A program made the position numbers and the translations under genes. Positions 50,846 to 61,100 of a DNA stretch of 64,000 nt are shown piece after piece; positions within the stretch are counted from its first letter, which is position 1; each line of letters begins with the position of its first letter. The notes under the pieces were generated by a model. It worked only from the letters and a program-made list of their open reading frames with translations, had not been told where the DNA came from and ran no database searches. The DNA is from Blautia schinkii DSM 10518 (lineage in GTDB: Bacteria > Bacillota > Clostridia > Lachnospirales > Lachnospiraceae): contig KL370852.1 in the NCBI GenBank assembly GCA_000702025.1, positions 43,472 through 107,471 of the forward strand, read 5' to 3'.

Positions 50846-51274
50846 TCACCTCTCTAACTCATCCACAGAACTGAGCACGCGGAATCCGTTTCCTCTCAGC
50901 ACACTCTCGGTTGCAAAAATCTCCTCGGAATGCAGGATAATGACCGGAATCTGGTTTTCCCTGCGGAATGAGGTGTAAATATAGTTCAGGCTCACATTGC
51001 TCTCAGACAGAACACTCAAAAGCTCGTCCAAACCGCCCACCTCGTCCTTCAGATCAACCACGATCACATCTGTGATACGGTTCATATACCCGCTCTCTGT
51101 GAGCACCTGCTCCGCTCTCACCGGGTCGTCGGACACCATACGGAAAATGGCGAACTCCGGCGTGTCAAAACAGGCAAAGCCGTAGATATTTACCCCTTTC
51201 TCCGCCAACAGATTCGTAACCTTACGCAAGCTGCCCGCTTTATTCTCTACAAATACAATATTTTGTCTGATCAT
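50846..51274 (-). CDS. Tandem ACT-domain protein
   Basis: A 142-residue protein made of two ACT domains (MIRQNIVFVENKAGSLRKVT and DVIVVDLKDEVGGLDELLSVL). ACT domains bind amino acids and regulate enzymes. This pattern fits the small stand-alone family often linked to amino-acid metabolism. The start is placed at 51274, after GAGAGGAG. It is the first gene before bceR, so it may be co-transcribed, though its role with the peptide-sensing genes is unclear. Confidence 0.82.
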   Translation of the reverse strand: MIRQNIVFVENKAGSLRKVTNLLAEKGVNIYGFACFDTPEFAIFRMVSDDPVRAEQVLTESGYMNRITDVIVVDLKDEVGGLDELLSVLSESNVSLNYIYTSFRRENQIPVIILHSEEIFATESVLRGNGFRVLSSVDELER

Positions 51275-51580
51275 AATATAAACTCCTCTCAAATTAGATA
51301 TACATTCATCTTATAAGAATATCCGACTTCCTCCATCAGAAGCAACTTCTTATTACTCGCCACTCAGCCGCTGTATAGCTGTATTCAGAACAGCAGCTTA
51401 AAACAATGCTTTAATATTACGCCCATTATAACATTTTTTATCTGTGATTGAAACCGGAAATAAATTAAAGTATACTTATACATGGATGAAAAGGAAACCG
51501 TTCAGACTATACTTCTGTCCATTCCCTTTTCATCCTTACCGGCATTATATTTTTACATTTTATATATAGGAGGTTTCCCA
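51275..51580. other. Gene-free divergent spacer
   Basis: About 306 AT-rich bases separate the ACT-domain gene from the amidohydrolase. An open frame reaches back from the amidohydrolase to 51482, but its ribosome-binding site and homology support the start at 51581. No clear hairpin, repeat or near-consensus promoter was recognised. Confidence 0.5.
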
Positions 51581-52393
51581 ATGATTATTGATTTTCATAC
51601 TCATATTTTCCCTGACAAGGTGGCTGCCAAGGCCCTTCCCCAGCTTTCCTCTGTGATTCATCTCACACCAAGCATGGACGGCACCATAAACGGACTTCAG
51701 GAATCTATGGAAAAGGCAGATATTGATGTGAGCGTCGTCCTGCCTACTGTCACTGACCCACGTCAGTTTGACTCTATCCTGCGCTTTGCCGTATATGTAA
51801 ATGAAACCTGCGCACAAGGGTCAGGTCCCCGGCTCATTTCCATGGCCGGAATCCACCCTGAATGTGAGGATTATAAGGAAAAGCTTCAGCTTATCCACAA
51901 GGAAGGCTTCAAAGGCATTAAAATCCATCCCAATTATCAAGGGCTTTATTTTGACGATATCCGCTACATGCGTCTCATCTACACTGCATCAGAGCTGGGA
52001 CTTTCTGTCCTCACCCACACCGGAGAAGATCCGTTCACGCCGGATGAAGTCTTCTGTTCTCCGGATATGATTCTTCACGTCCTGGATGAGGTAGCTCCTC
52101 CCAAGCTTATCCTGGCCCACATGGGGAGTAATGAGAACTATCAGGAGGCAGAGGAAAAGCTCTGCGGCAGGAACGTGTATCTGGACACTGCCTACTCTCT
52201 CATGCATATGCCTGAGGAGCAGATTGTGCGTATGATCCACCTCCACGGCGCTGATAAGGTCCTCTTCGGAACCGACTCACCCTGGACCTCACAGAAGGAA
52301 TGCGTGGAAAAACTCAATTCCCTAACCGGACTTTCCCAAAAAGAAAAACAGCAGATTCTATACGAAAATGCTGCTTTCCTCTTAGGTATCTGA
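51581..52393 (+). CDS. Amidohydrolase-family metal-dependent hydrolase
   Basis: A 270-residue TIM-barrel hydrolase of the amidohydrolase-2 (ACMSD-like) group. Metal ligands: HxH in IDFHTHIFPD, His in KIHPNYQG, His in LTHTGED, His in LAHMGSN and Asp in FGTDSPW. The start at 51581 has AGGAGG 8 bases upstream; the upstream in-frame extension lacks homology. Substrate is unknown. It converges on the sodium symporter gene with a 17-base gap, and the two could belong to one uptake/degradation function. Confidence 0.88.
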   Translation: MIIDFHTHIFPDKVAAKALPQLSSVIHLTPSMDGTINGLQESMEKADIDVSVVLPTVTDPRQFDSILRFAVYVNETCAQGSGPRLISMAGIHPECEDYKEKLQLIHKEGFKGIKIHPNYQGLYFDDIRYMRLIYTASELGLSVLTHTGEDPFTPDEVFCSPDMILHVLDEVAPPKLILAHMGSNENYQEAEEKLCGRNVYLDTAYSLMHMPEEQIVRMIHLHGADKVLFGTDSPWTSQKECVEKLNSLTGLSQKEKQQILYENAAFLLGI

Positions 52394-52410
52394 GTTGCCT
52401 TGCAGATTTC

Positions 52411-53952
52411 TTAGGCTTCCGTCTCTTTCTCCGGCAGAGCCACTTTTCGCTTTACATATACCTCTTCGTCATAGCAGGTAAAGATTTCGTCCACCTTCTT
52501 ACGCTCCAGCTTAGGTGTGAGCAGGCTCACAACAGGCACAATGATCAGTCCGGCAATCATGGCGATCGCTCCTGCATTGATGGGGGACGCGATGAATTTA
52601 ATAAACATATTGGCAACGGTAATACCCACGCCTACAATAAAGCTGGCCCATACCCCGAGCCTTGTGGTCCCCTTCCAGAACAGTCCGAAAAGGAACGGTG
52701 CCAGAAACGCTCCGGCCAGCGCTCCCCAGGAGATTCCCATGAGCTGCGCAATAAAGGTAGGCGGATTCAGTGCCAGCACTACAGAGATGGCAATGAAAAA
52801 TACAATGAGCACACGCATAATGAAAAGCTGCTTCTTCTCACTTAAATCCTTCATAATGTTTCCCTTGATAAAGTCCAGTGTCAGGGTGGAGCTGGATGTA
52901 AGCACCAGGGATGACAGAGTAGACATGGACGCGGAAAGCACTAAAATGACCACAATACCGATCAGTATATCCGGCAGAGTGGAAAGCATAGCCGGAATGA
53001 TGGCATCGTATGCAACACTCCCGTCAGCCGCATAAATTGCCGGGCTGTCAAACAGTCTGCCGAAGCCGCCCAGGAAATAGCATCCGCCGGAGATAACCAC
53101 TGCAAACACAGTAGAAATGATGGTTCCGGTCTTAACCGCTTTCTCATTCTTAATGGTATAAAATTTATGGACCATCTGCGGAAGTCCCCAGGTTCCTAGA
53201 GAAGTCAGCACAATAACTCCCAGCAGGTTCAGCGGGTCCGGTCCGAAAAAGGAAGCAAACGCTCCCGGCTGTCCCAGTGTGGGCGCCACATCACTCTCAA
53301 GCTGCGCCAGCCCTTTCACTGCCTCAATAAAGCCGCCCTGGCCGTTCAGCACTGCGGCGATAACTGCTATGATACCGCCAATCATAATAATACCCTGAAT
53401 AAAATCGTTGATAGCCGTAGCCATATATCCGCCCAGTATTACATAAATCCCGGTCAGTGTAGCCATCAGAACCACACATGCTGTATAAGGGATATCAAAG
53501 GACATACCAAAAAGCCTGGACAAACCATTGTACAATGACGCTGTATACGGAATCAGGAAAATAAACACAATCGCCGATGCCGCAATCCGTAGCGCATTAC
53601 TGTCAAATCTCTTACCGAAAAAATCCGGCATAGTCGCAGCGTGCAGATGGTGCGTCATAATCCTCGTCCTTCTGCCCAGCACGACCCAGGCCAAAAGACT
53701 TCCCAGCACCGCATTCCCCAATCCGATCCAAGTAGAGGCTATGCCGTACTTCCAGCCGAACTGACCCGCATATCCCACAAATACAACCGCCGAAAAATAC
53801 GAAGTACCATAAGCAAAAGCGGTCAGCCACGGGCCCACACTGCGCCCGCCCAGGACAAAATCATTCACACTGGACGCATGCTTCCGGGACATAATCCCCA
53901 CACAGATCATAATCCCGAAAAAAATAATCAGCATAATCAGTTTCACTAACAT
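52411..53952 (-). CDS. Sodium:solute symporter (SSS family)
   Basis: A 513-residue transporter with about 13 helices of the PutP/PanF group. Recognisable parts are DFVLGGRSVGPWLTAFAYG near residue 31, the GYMATAINDFIQGIIM segment near 175 and SMSTLSSLVLTSSSTLTLDF near 345, which carries the Na2-site residues. The substrate may be proline, pantothenate or another organic acid/amino acid. The C-terminus is charged and cytoplasmic. GGAGG lies near the ATG. Confidence 0.92.
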   Translation of the reverse strand: MLVKLIMLIIFFGIMICVGIMSRKHASSVNDFVLGGRSVGPWLTAFAYGTSYFSAVVFVGYAGQFGWKYGIASTWIGLGNAVLGSLLAWVVLGRRTRIMTHHLHAATMPDFFGKRFDSNALRIAASAIVFIFLIPYTASLYNGLSRLFGMSFDIPYTACVVLMATLTGIYVILGGYMATAINDFIQGIIMIGGIIAVIAAVLNGQGGFIEAVKGLAQLESDVAPTLGQPGAFASFFGPDPLNLLGVIVLTSLGTWGLPQMVHKFYTIKNEKAVKTGTIISTVFAVVISGGCYFLGGFGRLFDSPAIYAADGSVAYDAIIPAMLSTLPDILIGIVVILVLSASMSTLSSLVLTSSSTLTLDFIKGNIMKDLSEKKQLFIMRVLIVFFIAISVVLALNPPTFIAQLMGISWGALAGAFLAPFLFGLFWKGTTRLGVWASFIVGVGITVANMFIKFIASPINAGAIAMIAGLIIVPVVSLLTPKLERKKVDEIFTCYDEEVYVKRKVALPEKETEA

Positions 53953-54309
53953 TTCAAAAATCCTCCCTCGGTTACTTGTTCTTATTGATTTATCACGTTA
54001 AAGCGTTACGCTTTTACTTGTTAAATCAATTGGATTCAGTATACCAGGTTTCTGGAAAATGTCAAGAACTTTCTGAAACATCAAAAAAAGCTTTTTCAAA
54101 ACACCAAAAAATTTTCTAAAACATTAAAAAAATGTCTGATTTCTCAAACATCCAAAAATTGTGATTGATTGCTGATTCATTAGTGATTGATTTTGATTTC
54201 ATCAAATAACCATTACCTATCAGCAAATACAACCAGCGTGCCCAACAGGGGGAGCTCGAGGGGGCATTCGGGCTTCGCAACTCTGAGATTGCCCCCTCGA
54301 ACCCTCGAC
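53953..54309. repeat. Gene-free AT-rich spacer with imperfect repeats and a GC-rich hairpin
   Basis: Bases 54070-54160 hold about four imperfect 21-25 bp units of the type TTTCTRAAACAYCAAAAAA. Bases 54256-54266 and 54290-54300 form a perfect 11-bp stem (TCGAGGGGGCA). The hairpin follows the stop of the AAA-ATPase gene and may end it, though without a T-run. A palindromic AAAGCGTTACGCTTT near 54010 lies upstream of the symporter gene and may be regulatory. Confidence 0.55.
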
Positions 54310-55926
54310 CTATTCCATAATCTCCACCTTACAGGAATGCTTCTTTGTCTTTTTATCGTAACTAATACCCACAGCCAAAATTCTACCTGTATACTTTTGC
54401 TTCTCGCCAAGTTTTCCTTTAAACCGAAGCACATAATTTCTATTCTTAATCTGCCGTATCGCGTCCTCAGGCGTACTGTCAGCTTTTAATTCCAGGATTA
54501 TCGCATCCGCTCCCTTGCGTTCCGGATAAAAAATAAAGTCCACATAGCCTTCCCCTGCCTTATCTTCCCGTTCTACACGATACTTATCACGCGCAGCAAG
54601 ATAAACCAAATTGACTACAGCCGATAACTCTATCTCATTGTTATAGGAGAGTATTGGTGATTCCGTATCATGCGCAAACTTAAGGATCTCAGCCATTGTT
54701 ACTGTATCCCCGGCCAACGTAGCTTTCAGCATCCTTGCCGACTCCCTGGCCAGACAATGAACATAGCCCAGGCTTTCGTTTGACATCAGCAGGTTCCTAT
54801 ATCTCTCCATCAGTTCCCTGTTTGGTATGAATACCTCTCCTGCTTCCTCATCATAGGTCAGCAGACCATACACCACCATTGCAGAGTAAATCTGGTTCTT
54901 CGTCTTCAATTCTGTGTCCGTTGCAGAATACCCCTCCAGCTTAATCTCAATGTGCTCACCGGAAATCATCAGAGCAATATCATCCCTGACTTCATCTATA
55001 TTATTTCGGATATAAAAGAAAATCTCATCATAGGGACCGGAACTTGTCCAGTAATTGCTTATCTGATTATTAGTGAGCGCACAAACTACAGAACGAGGAT
55101 TGTACAGTCTTTCCCCTCTGGCAGTATGGTACCCATCATACCACGATGACAAATCTTCTCTGGTAACCATGCAGTTCCCGACAAATTTCTGGTAAACTTC
55201 AAAAAGTATATCGACCTCAGCATCATTGAAGCCAAAATATTCACTAAATCTCATCTTTGTCGCCATATCGTATTCCAGGAACATATTTAACTCAGAACCA
55301 CTGGAATACTTAGCAATGGGTAATACCCCGGTCATATAGGCCAGTTCTACATACCTTTTGCTTTTTAATAATGACTTTAAGAAAAGCAGGTACATCTTCC
55401 TGTCATCATCTGTTATGAATGACATATGAAATACTGCATCCCACTCATCTATCACAAAAATAAATTTATCATTTGTTTTCAAAAAAATATCATTAAGAAT
55501 ATCCCATGTAGTACCCTCTATATCAATACTGATTTCCGGATAAGCCTCTGCAAGATCACTGTTTATACCGTTCTGTATCCGGTCAATATAATCATTATAA
55601 TTCCTGCAGCCTCTTGGGATTTCACTTAAATCAATATAAATCAAATTGTGTTTATTAAGATGATTCCGATAATCTTCACTCTGAGATATCCTCAGCTTAT
55701 CAAAAAGCTCCGCCGCCCTTACTGCCTTTCCGAAAAATGCCCCAACCATATTTGCCATGACGCTTTTGCCAAAACGGCGCGGTCTGGTAAAACAGAAAAA
55801 TCGTTCATCCATTCCAAGCGCAGGAAACAGCTCATCTATCAAACCTGATTTATCTACAAAATACCGGCCTGACGCCGTTGCCTTATATGCATCATAAGGA
55901 ATCCTGCTGTTCAAAAACCTCCCCAT
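54310..55926 (-). CDS. AAA-ATPase-like protein with C-terminal PD-(D/E)XK nuclease-like domain
   Basis: A 538-residue protein of the family combining an AAA-ATPase-like domain (PF09820 type) with a DUF1703 nuclease-like domain. It begins RIPYDAYKATASGRYFVDKS. Walker A is RPRRFGKSVMANM near residue 50 and Walker B is FIFVIDEWDAVF near 155. The C-terminal domain has GYVDFIFYPERKGADAIILE followed by LKAD, the D..ExK pattern of the nuclease fold. The family is common and often multicopy in Lachnospiraceae and Bacteroidetes; its role is not established. It is a single gene here. Confidence 0.88.
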   Translation of the reverse strand: MGRFLNSRIPYDAYKATASGRYFVDKSGLIDELFPALGMDERFFCFTRPRRFGKSVMANMVGAFFGKAVRAAELFDKLRISQSEDYRNHLNKHNLIYIDLSEIPRGCRNYNDYIDRIQNGINSDLAEAYPEISIDIEGTTWDILNDIFLKTNDKFIFVIDEWDAVFHMSFITDDDRKMYLLFLKSLLKSKRYVELAYMTGVLPIAKYSSGSELNMFLEYDMATKMRFSEYFGFNDAEVDILFEVYQKFVGNCMVTREDLSSWYDGYHTARGERLYNPRSVVCALTNNQISNYWTSSGPYDEIFFYIRNNIDEVRDDIALMISGEHIEIKLEGYSATDTELKTKNQIYSAMVVYGLLTYDEEAGEVFIPNRELMERYRNLLMSNESLGYVHCLARESARMLKATLAGDTVTMAEILKFAHDTESPILSYNNEIELSAVVNLVYLAARDKYRVEREDKAGEGYVDFIFYPERKGADAIILELKADSTPEDAIRQIKNRNYVLRFKGKLGEKQKYTGRILAVGISYDKKTKKHSCKVEIME

Positions 55927-56067
55927 ATCTATGCCCTCCTGCTAAGGCTCCGCCTTATTTCAATCTGTTAGAAAAAGCGTATCACAGCCGTAAACCTCTG
56001 TCAAGCGCCGCCAAAAGTAAGACGAGGTAAATACGTTGGAAAGATACGAAAGAATATCAAATAACTG

Positions 56068-56096
56068 TTGACATTTCCCCACAAATTAGGTATCAT
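56068..56096 (+). promoter_or_regulatory. Promoter of the acyl-CoA synthetase gene
   Basis: TTGACA (56068-56073), a 17-base spacer and TATCAT (56091-56096) form a strong promoter about 200 bases before the coding start, leaving a long leader. Confidence 0.7.
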
Positions 56097-56153
56097 TTAC
56101 TTTAATGAGCCGGCGCGTTAATGCGCGAATTTTATTGAGCCAACGGGGGCACT

Positions 56154-56187
56154 GATTCTGCATGACCCACAAATTGCAGAATCTTTT
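56154..56187 (+). terminator. Terminator-like hairpin inside the synthetase leader
   Basis: GATTCTGCA (56154-56162) pairs perfectly with 56175-56183 across a 12-base loop and is followed by TTTTGTT. It lies between the promoter and the start codon at 56298, as expected for an attenuator. A small GCGC-stem sits just upstream (about 56113-56126). The rest of the 371-base gap holds no gene. Confidence 0.65.
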
Positions 56188-56297
56188 GTTATGTCCGGGA
56201 ATTTTATCTGCGGAAGCATCAGAAGCATTCCGTAAAATATAAAATTGACGAATAGAATCCGCGGCCATTCTTACCGGCTGTAAGAAAGGGGATTCCA

Positions 56298-57932
56298 ATG
56301 CCTATCACAGATATTTTGGAGAAAAACTGCCGCCTCTACGGCGATGATGTATGTCTCGTGGAGATCAACCCGGAAATGCCGGAAACAAGACGCGTGACAT
56401 GGAAAGAATATGAATTGATCGAACCGGTACGCGCCTCCTACTACCGGCGTGAGATTACATGGAGTGTATTTAATGAAAAAGCTAACCGCTTCGCTAATCT
56501 TCTCATAGAGCGCGGCGTACAAAAGGGCGACAAGGTGGCGATCCTTCTGATGAACTGCCTGGAATGGCTGCCCATATATTTCGGTATTCTTAAGACAGGC
56601 GCACTCGCGGTGCCGCTGAACTTCCGTTATTCCGCGGATGAAATCCAATACTGCCTCGACCTGGCTGAGGTGGACATCCTTGTGTTCGGCCCGGAATTCA
56701 TCGGACGTGTGGAGGAGGTTGCTGACGAAATCGGCAAGCATCGTCTGCTCTACTATGTGGGCGACGGCTGTCCCGGATTTGCCGAGGACTACACCATGCA
56801 CGCAGCCAACTGCTCCAGCCAGTCACCGAAGATTGACGTGACGGACGAGGACTATGCCGCTATTTATTTTTCCTCAGGAACCACAGGCTTTCCTAAGGCG
56901 ATTTTGCATACACATGAGGCACTGATGCACGCTGCCAAGGCAGAACAGAATCATCACGGTCAGACAAAGGACGATGTTTTCCTGTGCATTCCGCCGCTCT
57001 ACCATACAGGAGCGAAAATGCACTGGTTCGGCAGCCTCCTCACCGGAGGAAAGGCCGTGCTGCTCAAGGGTGCGAATCCGGAATTTATTCTCCGCGCCGT
57101 ATCCGAAGAAAAATGTACCATCGTATGGCTTTTGGTACCGTGGGCACAGGACCTCCTGCTCGCGCTCGACAGAGGCGACCTTCATCTGGAAATGTTCCAG
57201 CTTACTCAATGGCGGTTGATGCACATCGGTGCCCAGCCAGTACCGCCCAGCCTGATCAAGCACTGGAAGGATTACTTCCCGAATCATCAGTATGACACCA
57301 ACTACGGACTGAGCGAGTCCATAGGACCTGGCTGCGTACATTTAGGCGTAGAAAACATCCACAAGGTAGGCGCCATCGGCAAGGCTGGTTACGGCTGGAA
57401 GACAAAAATCATCGATGAACACGGCAATCCTGTACCACAGGGTGAAACCGGAGAACTCGCTGTAAAAGGCCCCGGCGTAATGATATGCTATTATAACGAT
57501 AAAAAAGCCACAAGCGAAGTACTGCATGACGGCTGGCTCTATACCGGAGATATGGCTATGGAGGATGAGGACGGCTTTATCTTCCTGGTAGACCGCAAGA
57601 AAGACGTGATCATCAGCGGCGGTGAGAACATTTACCCTGTGCAGATTGAAGATTTCCTGCGCACCAATGAAGCCATCCATGATGTAGCTGTCATCGGACT
57701 TCCGGACAAGCGTCTCGGAGAGATTTCCGCAGCGATCATTGACCTCAAGCCCGGCTTCCAGTGCACGGAAGATGAAATCGACGACTTCTGCAAGAAGCTT
57801 CCCCGTTATAAACGCCCGCGCAAGATTTTCTTCGCCGACGTGCCCCGCAACCCTACAGGAAAAATCGAGAAACCGAAGCTGCGTGAAATGTACGGCGCCA
57901 CTCACCTTGTAGAGGCACAGAACCGTAGTTGA
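56298..57932 (+). CDS. AMP-forming acyl-CoA synthetase/ligase
   Basis: A 544-residue ANL-superfamily enzyme that activates a carboxylic acid via acyl-adenylate. The P-loop-like motif is YFSSGTTGFPKAIL near residue 195, the core A5 motif is TNYGLSESIGPG, the hinge motifs are YTGDMAMEDEDGFI and DRKKDVIISGGENIYPVQIE, and the catalytic Lys is in PRNPTGKIEKPKLRE. The acid could be a medium-chain, aromatic or bile acid; sequence does not tell. AAAGGGG precedes the ATG. It is a single gene with its own promoter and terminator. Confidence 0.93.
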   Translation: MPITDILEKNCRLYGDDVCLVEINPEMPETRRVTWKEYELIEPVRASYYRREITWSVFNEKANRFANLLIERGVQKGDKVAILLMNCLEWLPIYFGILKTGALAVPLNFRYSADEIQYCLDLAEVDILVFGPEFIGRVEEVADEIGKHRLLYYVGDGCPGFAEDYTMHAANCSSQSPKIDVTDEDYAAIYFSSGTTGFPKAILHTHEALMHAAKAEQNHHGQTKDDVFLCIPPLYHTGAKMHWFGSLLTGGKAVLLKGANPEFILRAVSEEKCTIVWLLVPWAQDLLLALDRGDLHLEMFQLTQWRLMHIGAQPVPPSLIKHWKDYFPNHQYDTNYGLSESIGPGCVHLGVENIHKVGAIGKAGYGWKTKIIDEHGNPVPQGETGELAVKGPGVMICYYNDKKATSEVLHDGWLYTGDMAMEDEDGFIFLVDRKKDVIISGGENIYPVQIEDFLRTNEAIHDVAVIGLPDKRLGEISAAIIDLKPGFQCTEDEIDDFCKKLPRYKRPRKIFFADVPRNPTGKIEKPKLREMYGATHLVEAQNRS

Positions 57933-57994
57933 CACATTGTGTCTGCTTTCCCAAACTATGGATGTACACGAAGACTGTTCCGGTATCTATCATC

Positions 57995-58041
57995 AAAAAG
58001 GCTGCACACCGATTAATTTTAGTCGGTGCGCAGCCTTTTTT
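57995..58041. terminator. Strong bidirectional terminator
   Basis: An 18-position stem with one mismatch (57995-58012 with 58023-58040) has T-runs on both strands. It ends the synthetase gene on the plus strand and the GH3 gene on the minus strand. Confidence 0.9.
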
Positions 58042-58056
58042 ATTTCCGTTAGCAAC

Positions 58057-58102
58057 GAGCCAGGCGGACATGCTCGCATGCCCTCCTGGCTCAATTTATT
58101 TT
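58057..58102 (+). terminator. Second hairpin with T-rich tail
   Basis: GAGCCAGG (58057-58064) pairs with 58085-58092, with an inner CATG/CATG pairing, followed by AATTTATTTTTTC. It acts on the plus strand as a back-up stop just before the convergent GH3 gene. Confidence 0.6.
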
Positions 58103-58137
58103 TTCACTAGCTGCAATTGTAACTAAAAACCTACTTC

Positions 58138-61100
58138 CTACTCAGCAGAAGCCTCCTTAGAAGCTTTCTTCTTTTTCAGAATATAACGTACAATTACGAG
58201 AATTGCAATACCGCCGATCACGATGCCGCTGATCACATTTACTTTCAGGAAGAGCTTATCCATATTGGACATACCACCAACCGGATTCTCATTGCCTGCA
58301 TAGTAGCCGCTGTTTACGATCGTGTACATAATATTCTTACAGGACTGACGCATAGCCTGTACAGCAGTCGCGCTCTCGTCTGTAAGCTGGTTCGATGCCG
58401 CGTTCGCATAACCCAGCAGCAGGTCATTGCCGTTTCTCATGGAATTATCAGAAATCATAAATCCATAGGAACCGTCATAATCGCTGATCACCATGCCGTT
58501 GAAGCCCCACTCGTCACGAAGGACGTTCTTCAGCAGATTCGGGTTCGCACAGCTTGGTACCGGACCAAGGAAGTTGTAAGAGGACATACAAGCCTGAGCG
58601 GTACCCGTAAAGCCTTTGACACAAAGCTCAAACGGTTTCAGGTAAATCTCACGGATAGCCTGTTCTGATGCAAAGGTGAGCAGGAAAGCCTCACGGTTAC
58701 ACTCCTGGTCGTTCACAGCAAAGTGTTTAATATAAGCATATACGCCCTTTTCAGCAGCGCCGTTTACCTGATTCATAGCAAGGTAGCCTGCAAGCACGCC
58801 ATCCTCGGAATAATACTCGAAGTTACGCCCTGCAAAGGCAGTACGGTGGGTATTCATAGCAGGACCATACCAGCCGTAATTCTCAACGTCTGCAAATTCC
58901 TGTCCCATGGCCTGGCCTGCTTCATAAGCGATTTCCTTACTCCAGCACTGAGCCAGCAACACCTCTGTAGGATACGGAGTTCCGTATGCCTGGGTTACGA
59001 AGTTGTTAAGACCTGCAGGTCCGTCACAGTCAGAGGTTGCGATTTTGCCTACGGACTGGATTTCTGCTGTCTGCCATCCGCCGACATTGATCATGGTAGC
59101 CATATCCTCGAAGTTCAGCTGATCCAGCAGCTTATCCCATTTTTCATCATCATAGGCAGCGCCCTTCAGATCAAAGAGGGTAAGTCCATTGTCCGCGCCA
59201 AGAGTAGGCATTTCATCTTCTTCATTATTGTATTTGGTTCCGTCATATGTACCAAAGGTGACTTCCTCCACTGCTGCACGAAGCTCATCAGAAAGTACAA
59301 ACTGTTCTTCCTTAATCGGTCCCCATGCGTCACGGAAGTTTGCAAAGCCGTCCGCACGGGACATCTGTACGAAGTCTCCGCGGGCATAATCTTCAAACTG
59401 GTTGGTCGGTACAGCCTTATCTGTAGAGCGTCCCTCTGCACTGTAGTCGATATCCGCATCAACCGTAAAGGTCTCTTCCGCCACTACGGTATGAGAGTCA
59501 GAGCGAAGAGAAACGATATAGTCTCCTGCTTCCAGGATATAACCGCCGCCTTCAACCTTAATTCCTTCAGAATCGTAGGAAGCCATATCTTCCTTCGGGA
59601 TTTCAAAGGAAAGTGTCTGAGATTTGCCTGGCTCGATCATATCTGTTTTCTCAAACTGAACAAGATTCACAGAAGCCTTCTCAATTCCGCCGTTGTTGTA
59701 AGGCGGTGTGAAGTAAATCTCCGCTACATCCTTACCTGCCACATCTCCTGTGTTGTTCACCACAACGTCAAAGGAAACCGTGTCTCCGTTATCTTTAAAA
59801 TTCTCGATTGTTTTCTCAAAGGTGGTATAGCTTAAGCCATAACCAAACGGATACTGTACCATATCCTCATAGTTGGCGATCAGGCCTTCCTCTGCAGCCG
59901 TCTCATAGAATTTATAACCTACATAAATACCTTCCACATAATTCACAAAAGAAATATTTCCCTTGTAAGAAGCATCTGCTTCCAAAGCTTTCAGCTTCAT
60001 ATCCTCTACGTTATTGTAGGGCAGATTTCCCATGTTATAGATATAAGGAGATACCAGAAGGTCTTTCACATAAGTGTCCACAGTCTTGCCGGACGGATTT
60101 ACGGAACCGTTCAGGATACGTCCCAATGCGGAGAAGCCTGTTGAACCTGCTCCGGGGGCCAGTAAAACAGAGCTGATCTGCTCATACTCATCCACCCATC
60201 CAAGCTCCATAGCATTATTTGCATTAATGATCACAATTACATCATCGAACTCTGAGCAAACTCTTTCCACCATCTTTTCCTCTGTCACAGAGAGCTCCAG
60301 ATAAGATTCGCCCGGCTCAAAATCGTCATAATCGCCGTTATTATTGTAATACGCATTCATGTATCTCCAGTTAGCCGGAGCGACGGATGTGGCCAGGCCC
60401 TGATTATAGGTACCGTTGATGACCGCATTCATATCCGTGGGAAGGTCCGCGCCCTCGCCGCCGGGACGTCCGATCACGATCACTGCCGTATCGGAGAACT
60501 CCTTCGCCTCTGACATCAGTTCTTCTGTGTAATGCTCCTGGCTTGGCTCCGGGAGTGACCAGTCCTGAGATGCCATAGAGATTTCAGGGCGGGCATTAAA
60601 ATAATCTGTATACATTTTGGAAAGTGTTTCGTTTGTTGCAAAACCGGCATCCTGTAGAGACTGCAGAATCCCTACTGCTCCGGCAGCATTGGCAGCAGAA
60701 CCTGCGGAGCCTGTACCGCCGAATACCGGACAGGTGGAATCCCATCCGAATACGTTCAGGTTTTTCACGTCAGATGATAAGGGAAGCAGGCCGTCGTTTT
60801 TCACAAGAACGATACCTTCGTCACCAATCTTCTCAATCACCTTTTTACTGTTGGCAATCGTCTCCTCAGAGAACTCAGCCTTTGATGCATTCAAAAATCC
60901 GGAAACGTTTGTGTACATCGGGCCGTAGCAGATTGCATTCACCATAATTACAATCGCTGCCAAAAATGCCATCACTGCTTCCCAGCGGATTACATGCTTG
61001 AATCCTTTTTTTGCCTTGCACGCAAAAATCAATACTAAGACCAGTACGACAATTGCGGCCAGGATCCCGTACACATAGCCCTGAAGCTGTGTGATATAAG

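Noticed and set aside
54310..55926. AAA-ATPase/nuclease-like gene as a new defence system
   Set aside because: The architecture is a common multicopy family in gut bacteria with no partner genes here. It is annotated but not promoted as novel.
58723..59835. 370-codon plus-strand frame opposite the GH3 gene
   Set aside because: Antisense of conserved GH3 sequence; no domain, no ribosome-binding site.
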